The notes: generated from the letters alone by a model not told the origin. A DNA stretch of 9,699 nt from Paenibacillus_AK sp041641375 (GCA_041641375.1 JBEPYM010000137.1:1-9699); one strand, 5' to 3'; positions 1 to 6,731 are shown, counted from the stretch's first letter. Made by a program: numbers and translations.

Positions 1-56
1 TTTTTCTAACCCCCCAAAACCGGACTCGTCCCCCGAAACCTGTAAGCAGCAGGGCA

Positions 57-79
57 AGGAAACTTCGCGAAGGCTTCCT
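57..79 (+). promoter_or_regulatory. Leader hairpin upstream of the SLH gene (weak)
   Basis: Arms AGGAA (57-61) and TTCCT (75-79) enclose the short palindrome CTTCGCGAAG (63-72), so a small imperfect hairpin could form about 15 bases before the ribosome binding site. No T-run follows, so it does not look like a terminator. I compared the leader by memory with c-di-GMP, c-di-AMP and cobalamin riboswitch signatures and saw no match. The upstream end is cut by the window. It may be a translation-control or mRNA-stability element, or chance. Confidence 0.2.
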
Positions 80-107
80 ACATAATCAAATCATGGGAGA
101 GTGGAAG

Positions 108-1352
108 ATGATGTGGAACAAGCCATTGGTAAAAAAAGCGACGGCAGGGGCGCTGGCGCTGGCAATGTTGATGGGCTCGCAATCGGCGGTATTGGCAGAT
201 AAAGACGATAAGAAGAAAGGACCCGGACACAGCAACGGGAAGGCGAACATCGAGTTTAAACGCGACGGCGGCAAGCTGGAGATCAAGAAGGATGGCAAGA
301 TCGAAATCAAGATGGAGTTCAAGGATGTGGACGACCAATTTATTTGGGCGCTGCAGCAGATCGCCAGCCTCTCGGCGCGCGGGATTTTCAAGGGGTATGA
401 GGACGGCACGTTCCAGCCGCGCAAGCCGATCTCCCGAATCGAGGCGATTACGGCGGCGGTCAGACTGCTCGGCCTCGAGCAGGAGGCGCAGTCCAAAATG
501 AACGTCAAGCTGAATTTCAAGGATGCGGCACAGGTTCCGGCCTGGGCGACCGGATATGTGGCGGTGGCGCTGGAGAACGATCTGTTCCTCGAGACGGATA
601 CGTCGGTGCAATCCGAGAAGCCGGCTGACCGTCTGTGGGCGACCATGCTGCTGGTGAAGGCGATGAAGCTGGAAGCGGAAGCGAAAGCCCGTATGAACAC
701 GACGCTGCAGTTCCAGGATGCGAAGGAAATTCCGGCGGGGGCTGTGGGCTACGTCGCAATCGCGATCGAGCGCGGACTCATCCGTGGTTACGAAAACAAC
801 ACCTTCCGTCCGAATCAACCGGTTACACGTGCGGAGCTCGCCGTGCTGCTGGAGCGGACCGGCAACCAGCTGCCGGAGGAGCACGATCAGAATGCGTTCC
901 GCGGCGAGGTAACGGCTACAGCCAGCGGCACGCTGACGGTGAAGCGCAGCAACGGTACGACGGCGGTGGTCGCGGTCGATCCGGCGGCGTTCGTGTACCG
1001 CAATGGCATCCGCACAACGCTGTCGGCAGTCGTTGCGGGCGATACGGTGCTGGTGCGCACCTACAACAACGTCGCGGTATTTGTCGAGGTGACCAAAGCC
1101 GCTACCACGACCCCCGACCAAACGGCGTTCACTGTGAACGGTACCTTTGCGGGCAGCACATTCAATAACCAAGGCAAGATGACCAGCGTCTCCGTCACGC
1201 AGACTGTGTACGGCGGCACGCAGCTGTATATCTATAACACAGCGGAACAGGTGAGTATTGTCGGCAACCCTGCGCTGCTCATTCCGAACAACAATGTACA
1301 GGTGGAGCTGAAGGGCAAGGCGAATCTGGTAGAAACGATCACAATAAAATAA
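108..1352 (+). CDS. Secreted SLH-domain cell-surface protein
   Basis: This is a 414-residue exported protein, probably held on the cell wall by S-layer-homology domains, which in this family bind pyruvylated secondary wall polymer. Residues 1-30 form a signal peptide: basic KK, a hydrophobic AGALALAMLMG core, and an AxA-like VLA cleavage site. A Lys/Asp-rich linker follows to about residue 70. Three SLH units lie at about 71-123, 135-188 and 200-252. The first has GYEDGTFQP and SRIEA, and the third has GYENNTFRP and TRAEL. The second lacks both signatures (it reads ADRLWA where TRAE is expected) and is degenerate. Residues 265-414 are a Thr/Val/Asn-rich, beta-type region I cannot assign. I chose ATG 108 because GGGAG (95-99) sits 8 bases upstream; the in-frame ATG 93 has no ribosome binding site, and ATG 111 is a close alternative. 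It is monocistronic, with a terminator downstream. The SLH assignment is firm; the role (structural or enzymatic) is unknown. Confidence 0.88.
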   Translation: MMWNKPLVKKATAGALALAMLMGSQSAVLADKDDKKKGPGHSNGKANIEFKRDGGKLEIKKDGKIEIKMEFKDVDDQFIWALQQIASLSARGIFKGYEDGTFQPRKPISRIEAITAAVRLLGLEQEAQSKMNVKLNFKDAAQVPAWATGYVAVALENDLFLETDTSVQSEKPADRLWATMLLVKAMKLEAEAKARMNTTLQFQDAKEIPAGAVGYVAIAIERGLIRGYENNTFRPNQPVTRAELAVLLERTGNQLPEEHDQNAFRGEVTATASGTLTVKRSNGTTAVVAVDPAAFVYRNGIRTTLSAVVAGDTVLVRTYNNVAVFVEVTKAATTTPDQTAFTVNGTFAGSTFNNQGKMTSVSVTQTVYGGTQLYIYNTAEQVSIVGNPALLIPNNNVQVELKGKANLVETITIK

Positions 1353-1375
1353 ATAGAGAAAAAAGGTTAGAATGC

Positions 1376-1418
1376 GAAAAGGCGATCGTTCCGACAGGTG
1401 TCGGGACGGCGCCTTTTT
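1376..1418 (+). terminator. Rho-independent terminator of the SLH gene
   Basis: A long hairpin pairs AGGCG and CGTTCCGACA on the left with TGTCGGGACG and CGCCT on the right, with a short loop and a small internal mismatch. It is followed by TTTTT (1413-1417), and an A-run precedes the stem. It begins about 25 bases after the SLH stop codon and separates that gene from ecsA. Confidence 0.9.
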
Positions 1419-1447
1419 CGTTGCTCTCTTACCGGTGTTCGTTCGAT

Positions 1448-1478
1448 TTGTTCTTTGGGCTAGAGGATCGGGTATAAT
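1448..1478 (+). promoter_or_regulatory. Probable sigma-A promoter of the ecsAB operon
   Basis: A perfect TATAAT lies at 1473-1478, 35 bases before the ecsA start, with an expected transcription start near 1485. The -35 is poor: TTGTTC at 1448-1453 with a 19-base spacer is the best I see. The position, just after the SLH terminator and before the ecsA ribosome binding site, supports the call. Confidence 0.55.
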
Positions 1479-1513
1479 AGGAAAAAAGGACATGGGTAGA
1501 GGAGACGGGATTT

Positions 1514-2263
1514 GTGGCGGTTCTTGAGGTGCAAGGGGTTACCGGCGGTTACAGCGAGCGGCGGCCGGTGCTGCAGGAGGTTACGTTCACCGTCGAACGA
1601 GGCGAGATGGTCGGGCTGATCGGACTGAACGGAGCGGGAAAGAGCACGACCATGAAGCATATTTTGCGGTTGCTGCTGCCGCATCGGGGTGCGGTGCGGG
1701 TGGACGGTGCAACCCTGGAGGAGCGGCCGGAGACGTATCGCTCAGCGATGGCTTATGTGCCCGAATCGCCGCTGCTGTACGAGGAGATGACGGTGCTGGA
1801 GCATTTGCGGTTCACCGCAATGTCCTACAATGTGGAGCGGTCGGCGGCGGAAGCACGGATGGAGGAGCTGCTCGAGCGCTTTCATATGAAGGAGCATCGA
1901 AGCAAGCTGCCGGTACAGCTGTCCAAAGGCATGAAGCAGAAGGTCATGATTATGAACGCTTTCCTGGTCAAGCCGAAGCTGTACCTGATCGACGAGCCGT
2001 TCCTCGGGCTTGACCCGCTGGCGATCCGGGCGCTCGTCGCCCTGTTGCTGGAGGAGAAGAAGCTTGGAGCGGGCGTGCTGGTGTCGTCGCATATCTTGCC
2101 GGCAATCGAGCCGCATTGCGAGCGGTTTGCGGTTATGCACGGGGGGCGGCTGCGCGTCTTCGGCGACCTGGCGGAGGTGAAGGCGGCTGCCGGATTGCAG
2201 GAGGGAGGCGGAGGACTGGAGGACGCCTTCCTCCGGCTGGTGGCGGGCGGTGAGCGCCCGTGA
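1514..2263 (+). CDS. ecsA: ABC transporter ATP-binding protein EcsA
   Basis: This 249-residue cytoplasmic ATPase is the motor subunit of the Ecs ABC complex, working with the EcsB membrane protein encoded directly downstream. Visible motifs are Walker A GLNGAGKST (37-45), a Q-loop region reading YVPESP (81-86) with Glu where most ABC proteins have Gln, the signature LSKGMKQK (136-143), Walker B LYLIDEP (156-162) with catalytic Glu161, and the switch His193. The length matches Bacillus EcsA (about 247). In Bacillus, Ecs is needed for normal protein secretion, competence and activity of the intramembrane protease RasP; its true substrate is not firmly established. The start is GTG 1514, with AGAGGAG (1498-1504) 9 bases upstream. 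The stop overlaps the ecsB start. The EcsA rather than generic ABC call rests on the PESP variant and the EcsB partner. Confidence 0.9.
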   Translation: MAVLEVQGVTGGYSERRPVLQEVTFTVERGEMVGLIGLNGAGKSTTMKHILRLLLPHRGAVRVDGATLEERPETYRSAMAYVPESPLLYEEMTVLEHLRFTAMSYNVERSAAEARMEELLERFHMKEHRSKLPVQLSKGMKQKVMIMNAFLVKPKLYLIDEPFLGLDPLAIRALVALLLEEKKLGAGVLVSSHILPAIEPHCERFAVMHGGRLRVFGDLAEVKAAAGLQEGGGGLEDAFLRLVAGGERP

Positions 2264-3462
2264 GCCCGGCGGAGCTGAGAGCGCAGCGTGCACATGCGTA
2301 TCGGGCGTGGCTTACTCCGCTGCTTCGTTATGTGCTGGCAAGCGGCTTCGGCCTGCTTGTCGGGGCGGTAGCGATTGGCAGCGCCTTTGCTTATGCGGAC
2401 TGGCTGAAACGCGTGCCGCCCGATTTTCCGGCGGAATGGATCGGCGCGGGGCTTTGCGCCCTGCTGCTCTGGGTCAGCCCGATTCGCACCTTCCTGAAGG
2501 AGCCGGACGGAGTGTTTCTTGTGCCGATGGAAGCGCGCCTCGGTCCCTATTTTGCAGCGGGGCTGCGGTCCGCGTTCCTATGGCAGAGCGCGCTGCTGAT
2601 TGCCGCGTTCGGCGTATTCTGGCAGCTGTACGCGATCGTGGAGGCCGGGGCCGACCGGCGCGCATTCTTGCTGTATGCCGTCCTGCTGGCGGTCGCCAAG
2701 GGAGCGAACGTGCTCGCGGCATGGAGCGAGGACCGAATGCGCGAGGACAGCCACCGCAGGTTGTTCCGGCTGCTCCGGTTGGCTCTGTGTGTTGGAGCCG
2801 CTTATGTGCTGCTGCGGTATCCGCTTGATCGCTCCGGACTGTTCACTTTGCTGGTTTGGCTCACTTTGCTCGTCTCGCACAGGCTCGTCCCGCGTTATCA
2901 GCCGGTGCATTGGTCGAGGCTGGCTCGGCTTGAACAGCTTTATCTTCACCGCATGCGGCGGTTTCTGCGAAATTTCGTCGATCTGGACGATGCGGATCCG
3001 CCCGCCAGGGGAGCGGTGCTGCCCGGACGGCTGGCCGGTAAGCTGACACCCTACGGGCAAGGCTATGCTTACCTGCACCTGTACACCGCGACGCTGCTGC
3101 GGTCCGAGCTGCCGGGGATGCTGCTGCGGCTGGCCGGCATCCATTGGCTGATCTCGGCGGTGTTCCTGCAGGAGGCGGTTATCGCCGCTTCCCTTGTACT
3201 GCTGGGGATCGCGGGCGGCGTTCAGCTTCGCGAGCTCGAGCGGCGGCACCGGCTGACGTTCTGGACGTATGTCTATCCGCTTCCGCCCGGCCGCCGCGCT
3301 CTGGCGGCGGCGCGTGTTGCGCTTGGCGCTCATCTGGTCCTGCTGCTGGTGCTGGCTCCTGCCCTGCTGCTGGCTCCGGTCGGCTGGCTCGGAGGCGCCG
3401 CCTTGCTGGCAGCGGCTTTGCATGGGCTATGGAATTATCGGTCATTAACGAAAGGGGTATAA
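2260..3462 (+). CDS. ecsB: ABC transporter permease EcsB
   Basis: This is a 400-residue polytopic membrane protein, the permease partner of EcsA; Bacillus EcsB is about 408 residues. Hydrophobic segments suitable for membrane spans lie near residues 22-45, 60-75, 105-127, 134-155, 170-186, 192-208, 293-325, 353-373 and 376-392. A long, charged, probably cytoplasmic stretch at about 209-285 contains many Arg residues. The GTG start at 2260 overlaps the ecsA stop by four bases (GTGA), a typical translational-coupling arrangement, so the two products are likely made in matched amounts. An M29 aminopeptidase gene follows after only 6 bases. No EcsC gene lies nearby. The identification rests on size, topology, an EPDGVFLVPME segment I associate with EcsB, and gene order. 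Confidence 0.86.
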   Translation: MSPAELRAQRAHAYRAWLTPLLRYVLASGFGLLVGAVAIGSAFAYADWLKRVPPDFPAEWIGAGLCALLLWVSPIRTFLKEPDGVFLVPMEARLGPYFAAGLRSAFLWQSALLIAAFGVFWQLYAIVEAGADRRAFLLYAVLLAVAKGANVLAAWSEDRMREDSHRRLFRLLRLALCVGAAYVLLRYPLDRSGLFTLLVWLTLLVSHRLVPRYQPVHWSRLARLEQLYLHRMRRFLRNFVDLDDADPPARGAVLPGRLAGKLTPYGQGYAYLHLYTATLLRSELPGMLLRLAGIHWLISAVFLQEAVIAASLVLLGIAGGVQLRELERRHRLTFWTYVYPLPPGRRALAAARVALGAHLVLLLVLAPALLLAPVGWLGGAALLAAALHGLWNYRSLTKGV

Positions 3463-3468
3463 ACTGCG

Positions 3469-4539
3469 ATGGCAGATGCGAGAATCGAACAGCTGGCCGA
3501 CATCCTGGTCGGTCATTCCATTCAGGTGAAGCAAGGCGAGAAGGTCATCATCTCAGGTACGACGGAGGCAATTCCGCTGATTCGGGAGGTGTACCGCCGC
3601 GTGCTGCGCGTCGGCGCACACCCGATAACCCAGGTGGAAATTCCGGGACTGCAGCGCATCTTTATGGACGAGGCGAACGGAGATCAGCTGGATGAAGTCG
3701 GTCATACGATGCTTACGTTCGAGCATGCCGACGCCTATATCAAGATTATGGCGGAGAGCAACACACGCGAGCTGACGGGAGTCGATCCCGATAAGGTGAA
3801 ACGCCGATCGCTGGCTACCCGCCGGACCATCGACTATATTGTGAAAGGCGGTGCCCGCTGGGTGCTGACCCGCTTTCCGACGAATGCGATGGCGCAGGAT
3901 GCAGGGCTGCCGCTTGAGGCGTACGAACGGTTTATTTACAGTGCGACCAATGTCGATTATGCGGCGATGCGGGAAAGCATGCTGGCGGCGGCGGAGCGGT
4001 TCGATCGGGCGAAGAAGGTGCGCATCGTCGGTCGGGAGACGGATATTACGATCGATATCGAAGGACGCAAGGGCGTCATATGCGCCGGTGAGAACAATGT
4101 GCCGGACGGGGAATTTTTTTACACGCCGAATCATTTGCTGACGGAAGGCGACATTTATTTTGAGTGGCCGACTACGTTCAAGAGCCAGGAGGTTGCCGGC
4201 ATCAGGCTGTCGTTCCGGGAGGGGCGCGTGGTGGCGTTCTCGGCGGAGAAGGGCGAGCAGGCGCTCAGACAGGCGATCGAAACCGACGAAGGCGCCTCAT
4301 TCCTGGGCGAACTCGGGATCGGTGCGAACTTCGGCATCACGGAGCCGAGCAAGGACATTCTGTTCGACGAGAAAATCGGCGGCTCGGTGCATCTTGCGCT
4401 CGGCAACGCCTATCCGGATGAAGGCGGACCGGGCAACGTCTCGGCAATCCATTGGGATATTGTGAAGAATCTCAAGGACGGCGGAGAGATCTATTTGGAC
4501 GGCGAGCTTGTGCAAAATGATGGGAAGTGGACGTTCTGA
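3469..4539 (+). CDS. M29-family metallo-aminopeptidase
   Basis: This 356-residue cytosolic peptidase is expected to remove N-terminal residues from short peptides using two metal ions. The M29 family (AmpS, PepS, aminopeptidase T) is known by a set of ligands that I can place here: Glu215 in VPDGEFF, Glu281 in GELGIG, His308 in VHLALGNAYP, Tyr315 in the same stretch, and His328 and Asp330 in IHWD. The spacings (66 residues between the two Glu, 7 from His to Tyr, 2 from His to Asp) match those I recall for the family. At 356 residues it is somewhat shorter than AmpS (about 410) but complete at the catalytic end. Start is ATG 3469, with AAAGGGG (3451-3457) 11 bases upstream, only 6 bases after the ecsB stop, so it is almost certainly in the ecsAB operon. 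Substrate range is not visible from sequence. Confidence 0.9.
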   Translation: MADARIEQLADILVGHSIQVKQGEKVIISGTTEAIPLIREVYRRVLRVGAHPITQVEIPGLQRIFMDEANGDQLDEVGHTMLTFEHADAYIKIMAESNTRELTGVDPDKVKRRSLATRRTIDYIVKGGARWVLTRFPTNAMAQDAGLPLEAYERFIYSATNVDYAAMRESMLAAAERFDRAKKVRIVGRETDITIDIEGRKGVICAGENNVPDGEFFYTPNHLLTEGDIYFEWPTTFKSQEVAGIRLSFREGRVVAFSAEKGEQALRQAIETDEGASFLGELGIGANFGITEPSKDILFDEKIGGSVHLALGNAYPDEGGPGNVSAIHWDIVKNLKDGGEIYLDGELVQNDGKWTF

Positions 4540-4558
4540 GGTGGAGGGGGCGGAAGCT

Positions 4559-4593
4559 GAGCTTTCACTTCTGAATGCAGAAGCGCTATTTTA
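4559..4593 (+). terminator. Possible weak terminator of the ecsAB-aminopeptidase operon
   Basis: CTTCTG (4568-4573) pairs with CAGAAG (4578-4583) around a 4-base loop, with outer AGC/GCT pairing and a short ATTTT after it. The T-run is poor. It is the only hairpin I see between the aminopeptidase stop and the convergent cassette. Read-through could also be stopped by the other strand's hairpin at 4640-4672. Confidence 0.3.
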
Positions 4594-4622
4594 AATGGGC
4601 GGGTTGATTCTTTTCAAAGTGC

Positions 4623-4672
4623 AGAAAAAATAAAAATAAAACCCGCGATGACAGTTTTTGTCATTTCGGGTT
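4623..4672 (-). terminator. Rho-independent terminator of the AT-rich cassette
   Basis: Read on the minus strand, AACCCG + ATGACA pairs with TGTCAT + CGGGTT (plus-strand positions 4640-4672, loop at about 4654-4658). It is followed by a long broken T-run (4623-4640). The first stem base is also the last base of the stop codon of the upstream gene, so the terminator begins as translation ends. Confidence 0.88.
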
Positions 4673-5439
4673 CATCCGGTGAGTTGATTAACATATTCGT
4701 TCCTCTTCGACCACAAGATTGGTTGGACTTCATACTCATTAAAGGCGTTTATAAGTTCGGGGCGGATTGATTTCTCCGAATCATTGAGAATAGCGAAAAG
4801 TTTAGAGTCAGCTCTCCGATTTTCTTTAGTTTCGGTCCATGCAAAAAGAAGATTCTCCGAATTTTGTTTTGTCGGGTTATTAAGCGCATGTAATATTCTT
4901 TCAGGTAATTGTCTCGAACGGGGTATAGCGAAATGAAAAGTTTGTGGAAAACCACTCTTTCCTGTAAAGTTAATATTTTCAACATATCGAATATCATTTT
5001 CGAATAAAAACTGATCAACCTCTTCGAGAAAAATACTTTGGACATTATCTCTAGATGTCATAAACATATCATTTACAGTCATCATTGATTGGACCAACAT
5101 ATGTTTTTTTTGAGGAAAAGATTCGAGTGTCGTTTCCACAAAAAGTTCTTCTTTGGAAGAGACTTTTACTCCATATCCGTTTAAAATTGTTTGCAAAATT
5201 TTTTTGCGCTTGGGTGATGAGAAAACATCGCAACCGGATAGTTTTAGGTCAGTTAAAACATAACCGGCATCAGTGAGAGTTAGTTTTGTTCCCTTTTGTT
5301 GGACATATATTTGTAGATAATCATTGTGCCTATCCATAAAGGGAGTGGTTATCTCGACAGCATTTTCTAACTCCCTAAACGTTATTTTTTTCTTTAGCCA
5401 TGTCACATATGAGTTGGATAATTGTTCTATTAGGCTCAT
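4672..5439 (-). CDS. DUF1828/DUF1829 domain protein (function unknown)
   Basis: This is a 255-residue soluble protein without signal peptide or membrane span. The N-terminal half (about residues 25-125) has the TTPFMDRHNDYLQIYV ... LTLTDAGYVLTDL pattern I associate with DUF1828. The C-terminal half (about 160-247), ending in DSKLFAILND and QPILWSKRNEYV, resembles the usually linked DUF1829. No catalytic motif is clear to me. Its ATG (5437-5439) directly abuts the TAA of the upstream DUF6978-like gene, with AGAGGTG as ribosome binding site inside that gene's end, so the two are co-translated. Codon use and base composition are far more AT-rich than those of the flanking genes, pointing to transfer from another source. 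Domain names are from memory of the families, not from a search. Function could be toxin-antitoxin-like, phage-related or regulatory; none is demonstrated. Confidence 0.8.
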   Translation of the reverse strand: MSLIEQLSNSYVTWLKKKITFRELENAVEITTPFMDRHNDYLQIYVQQKGTKLTLTDAGYVLTDLKLSGCDVFSSPKRKKILQTILNGYGVKVSSKEELFVETTLESFPQKKHMLVQSMMTVNDMFMTSRDNVQSIFLEEVDQFLFENDIRYVENINFTGKSGFPQTFHFAIPRSRQLPERILHALNNPTKQNSENLLFAWTETKENRRADSKLFAILNDSEKSIRPELINAFNEYEVQPILWSKRNEYVNQLTG

Positions 5440-5880
5440 TTAATTCACCTCTACCTGACTAACAATATTGGGTGCGTTAGTTATATTGTTATATTCCAGG
5501 AAGTCGACCAATACCTGGATTAAATCACTGGAATTCGTTTTAAGCTTGCTTGGTAAAGGATATGCCCACTTGTCATCATAACCTTCTTTATATATATGGA
5601 TATGTGGACATGGAATTTCAGTTCCATCAGGATTAGGATGAGGTGGTCCCTCGAGATCAATACGTAGGAGGTTTATTGATTTTTTATATCTAGTCTGGTA
5701 AGTACACTTTCTTACATTTAATGTTTTACGCTGGACATCGATTTGAAATTTATCATTCGTCTGAGAAGATGAGGCTTCTAAAGTAATGTATGATTGTAGA
5801 CCGGGGAATACGATAGGCTTCGTATCAATTAGTGACTTGACTGCATCTAATAATCTACGTGCTTCAAGATCGGTCAACAA
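5440..5880 (-). CDS. DUF6978-like protein (function unknown)
   Basis: A protein of 146 residues from the start I prefer, TTG at 5880. GGGGA lies 6 bases upstream, and the product would begin MLTDLEARRLL, which looks like a family N-terminus. An in-frame TTG at 5901 would give 153 residues but has no ribosome binding site and lies only about 4 bases from the predicted transcript start. The notable feature is a conserved-looking stretch at about residues 70-104: LLRIDLEGPPH, NPDGTEIPCPHIHIY, KEGYDDKWAYPL. Its three clustered His (about 81, 93, 95) and Asp suggest a metal or nucleic-acid site, but this is inference. There are no membrane segments. It is the first gene of a two-gene AT-rich operon and is joined without spacing to the DUF1828/1829 gene. 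The family name is from memory; molecular function is unknown. Confidence 0.75.
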   Translation of the reverse strand: MLTDLEARRLLDAVKSLIDTKPIVFPGLQSYITLEASSSQTNDKFQIDVQRKTLNVRKCTYQTRYKKSINLLRIDLEGPPHPNPDGTEIPCPHIHIYKEGYDDKWAYPLPSKLKTNSSDLIQVLVDFLEYNNITNAPNIVSQVEVN

Positions 5881-5911
5881 TACGATTCCCCATTTCACCA
5901 AAGTTCATACT

Positions 5912-5941
5912 ATTATATTACATTTTCTAAATGTCTTTGAA
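5912..5941 (-). promoter_or_regulatory. Promoter of the AT-rich cassette
   Basis: On the minus strand a perfect TATAAT is at 5917-5912. TTCAAA at 5941-5936 is a 4-of-6 match for the -35, with an 18-base spacer. The transcript would start near 5905. Two short palindromes overlap the promoter (see findings), which would suit repression. Confidence 0.55.
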
Positions 5942-5960
5942 TATAATTATATTTAGACTA

Positions 5961-6003
5961 AAGTTAAAAATAGGAACCCAAGGTCATAAATCCCCAGGTT
6001 CCT
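5961..6003 (-). terminator. Rho-independent terminator of the kduI-deoR operon
   Basis: On the minus strand AGGAACC pairs with GGTTCCT, extended inward by G-T wobbles and two further G-C pairs to about 12 pairs around an 8-base loop. A T-run follows at 5970-5966. It starts about 11 bases after the stop of the DeoR-family gene. Confidence 0.82.
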
Positions 6004-6014
6004 AGTAAAGAGTT

Positions 6015-6731
6015 CTATCGTATCTTCTGAACGCCTGCTTCAGTAATGGCCAGTTGCACCTCATCCCAGCTGGCGAACGGGAACAGTCCGACCTTGTTCC
6101 ATTTCGTCGTGTCGGCGAGCAGGATGACCTGTTCAGCCTGCGCGAGCATGGCTCGCTTCAGGGTCACCTCGTCATGAGTAATGAGCGACAGCCCCTGCTC
6201 GGGGTGCACACAGGTCGCGCCGATGAACGCTTTGCGGACGCGGAACTGCTGCATGCGGCGTACCGCTTCTTCGCCGATCAGCGAGGTGGTGCCCTGTGCT
6301 CGGCTTCCGCCCGGCACATACAAGTGGACGAAGCGCCGCTTCGCTACCTCCGCCATAATCGCCACGTCGTTCGTGACGATCGTGAGCGGAACGTCGGGCA
6401 GCAGCCGCGCAAGCTCCAGCGTCGTCGAGCCGCCATCCAGCAGGAGAGTATCGTTTTCCTCTACGAGACCGAGTGCGTGCTCCGCAATTGCTCGTTTGCG
6501 ATCGAGCTGCGAGCTGCGGCGGGGACCGACCGGAACGACGGCGCCTTCTGTTTCCAGAAGACGCGCGCCTCCGTGGATACGCTCAAGCAAACCGCGCTCC
6601 TCGAGCAGCGCCAAATCCTCGCGCACGGTTTTCTCGGTGACAGAGAGCGCCTCGGACAGGTCCTTCACCCGAACGGTGCGCTCCTCCTCCATTTTTCGAA
6701 GTATAAACTCATGTCTCTCCGCAGCCAGCAT
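6015..6731 (-). CDS. DeoR-family sugar-phosphate-responsive repressor
   Basis: This 238-residue transcriptional regulator probably controls the uronate gene kduI next to it, releasing DNA on binding a phosphorylated or keto-sugar intermediate. The N-terminal DeoR helix-turn-helix covers about residues 5-58: VRVKDLSEALSVTEKTVRED, then LLERIHGGARL, the family's signature end of the DNA-binding part. The C-terminal effector domain (about 77-232) is isomerase-like, with LLLDGGSTT (96-104), IVTND (118-122), and LLADTTKW (204-211) where many members read ADSSK. ATG 6731 is preceded by AAAGGTG about 10 bases upstream. It lies 41 bases downstream of the kduI stop and is followed by a terminator, so it is the last gene of the operon. 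Length is usual for the family. Family is certain; the effector and operator are inferred. Confidence 0.92.
   Translation of the reverse strand: MLAAERHEFILRKMEEERTVRVKDLSEALSVTEKTVREDLALLEERGLLERIHGGARLLETEGAVVPVGPRRSSQLDRKRAIAEHALGLVEENDTLLLDGGSTTLELARLLPDVPLTIVTNDVAIMAEVAKRRFVHLYVPGGSRAQGTTSLIGEEAVRRMQQFRVRKAFIGATCVHPEQGLSLITHDEVTLKRAMLAQAEQVILLADTTKWNKVGLFPFASWDEVQLAITEAGVQKIR

Noticed and set aside
1..92. A riboswitch upstream of the SLH gene
   Set aside because: The region is short and cut by the window. I could not match conserved core sequences of the classes common before surface-protein genes.
93..107. ATG 93 as start of the SLH protein
   Set aside because: Nothing resembling a ribosome binding site precedes it, while the GGGAG that serves ATG 108 would lie inside the coding sequence.
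78..1493. A 471-codon open frame on the minus strand opposite the SLH gene
   Set aside because: It mirrors a GC-rich, codon-biased real gene, is full of Arg/His/Leu low-information sequence, has no ribosome binding site and spans the terminator of the sense gene. The plus-strand product has clear SLH domains.
1742..3423. Several long minus-strand frames opposite ecsA and ecsB (such as 1742-2293 and 2578-3423)
   Set aside because: They are antisense shadows of GC-rich coding sequence, rich in Gln, Arg and Pro, with no domains or ribosome binding sites.
4540..6014. Attachment-site or insertion-sequence repeats bounding the AT-rich cassette
   Set aside because: I looked for matching direct or inverted repeats at both edges and found only short chance matches such as CAAAGT. 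There is no integrase or transposase.
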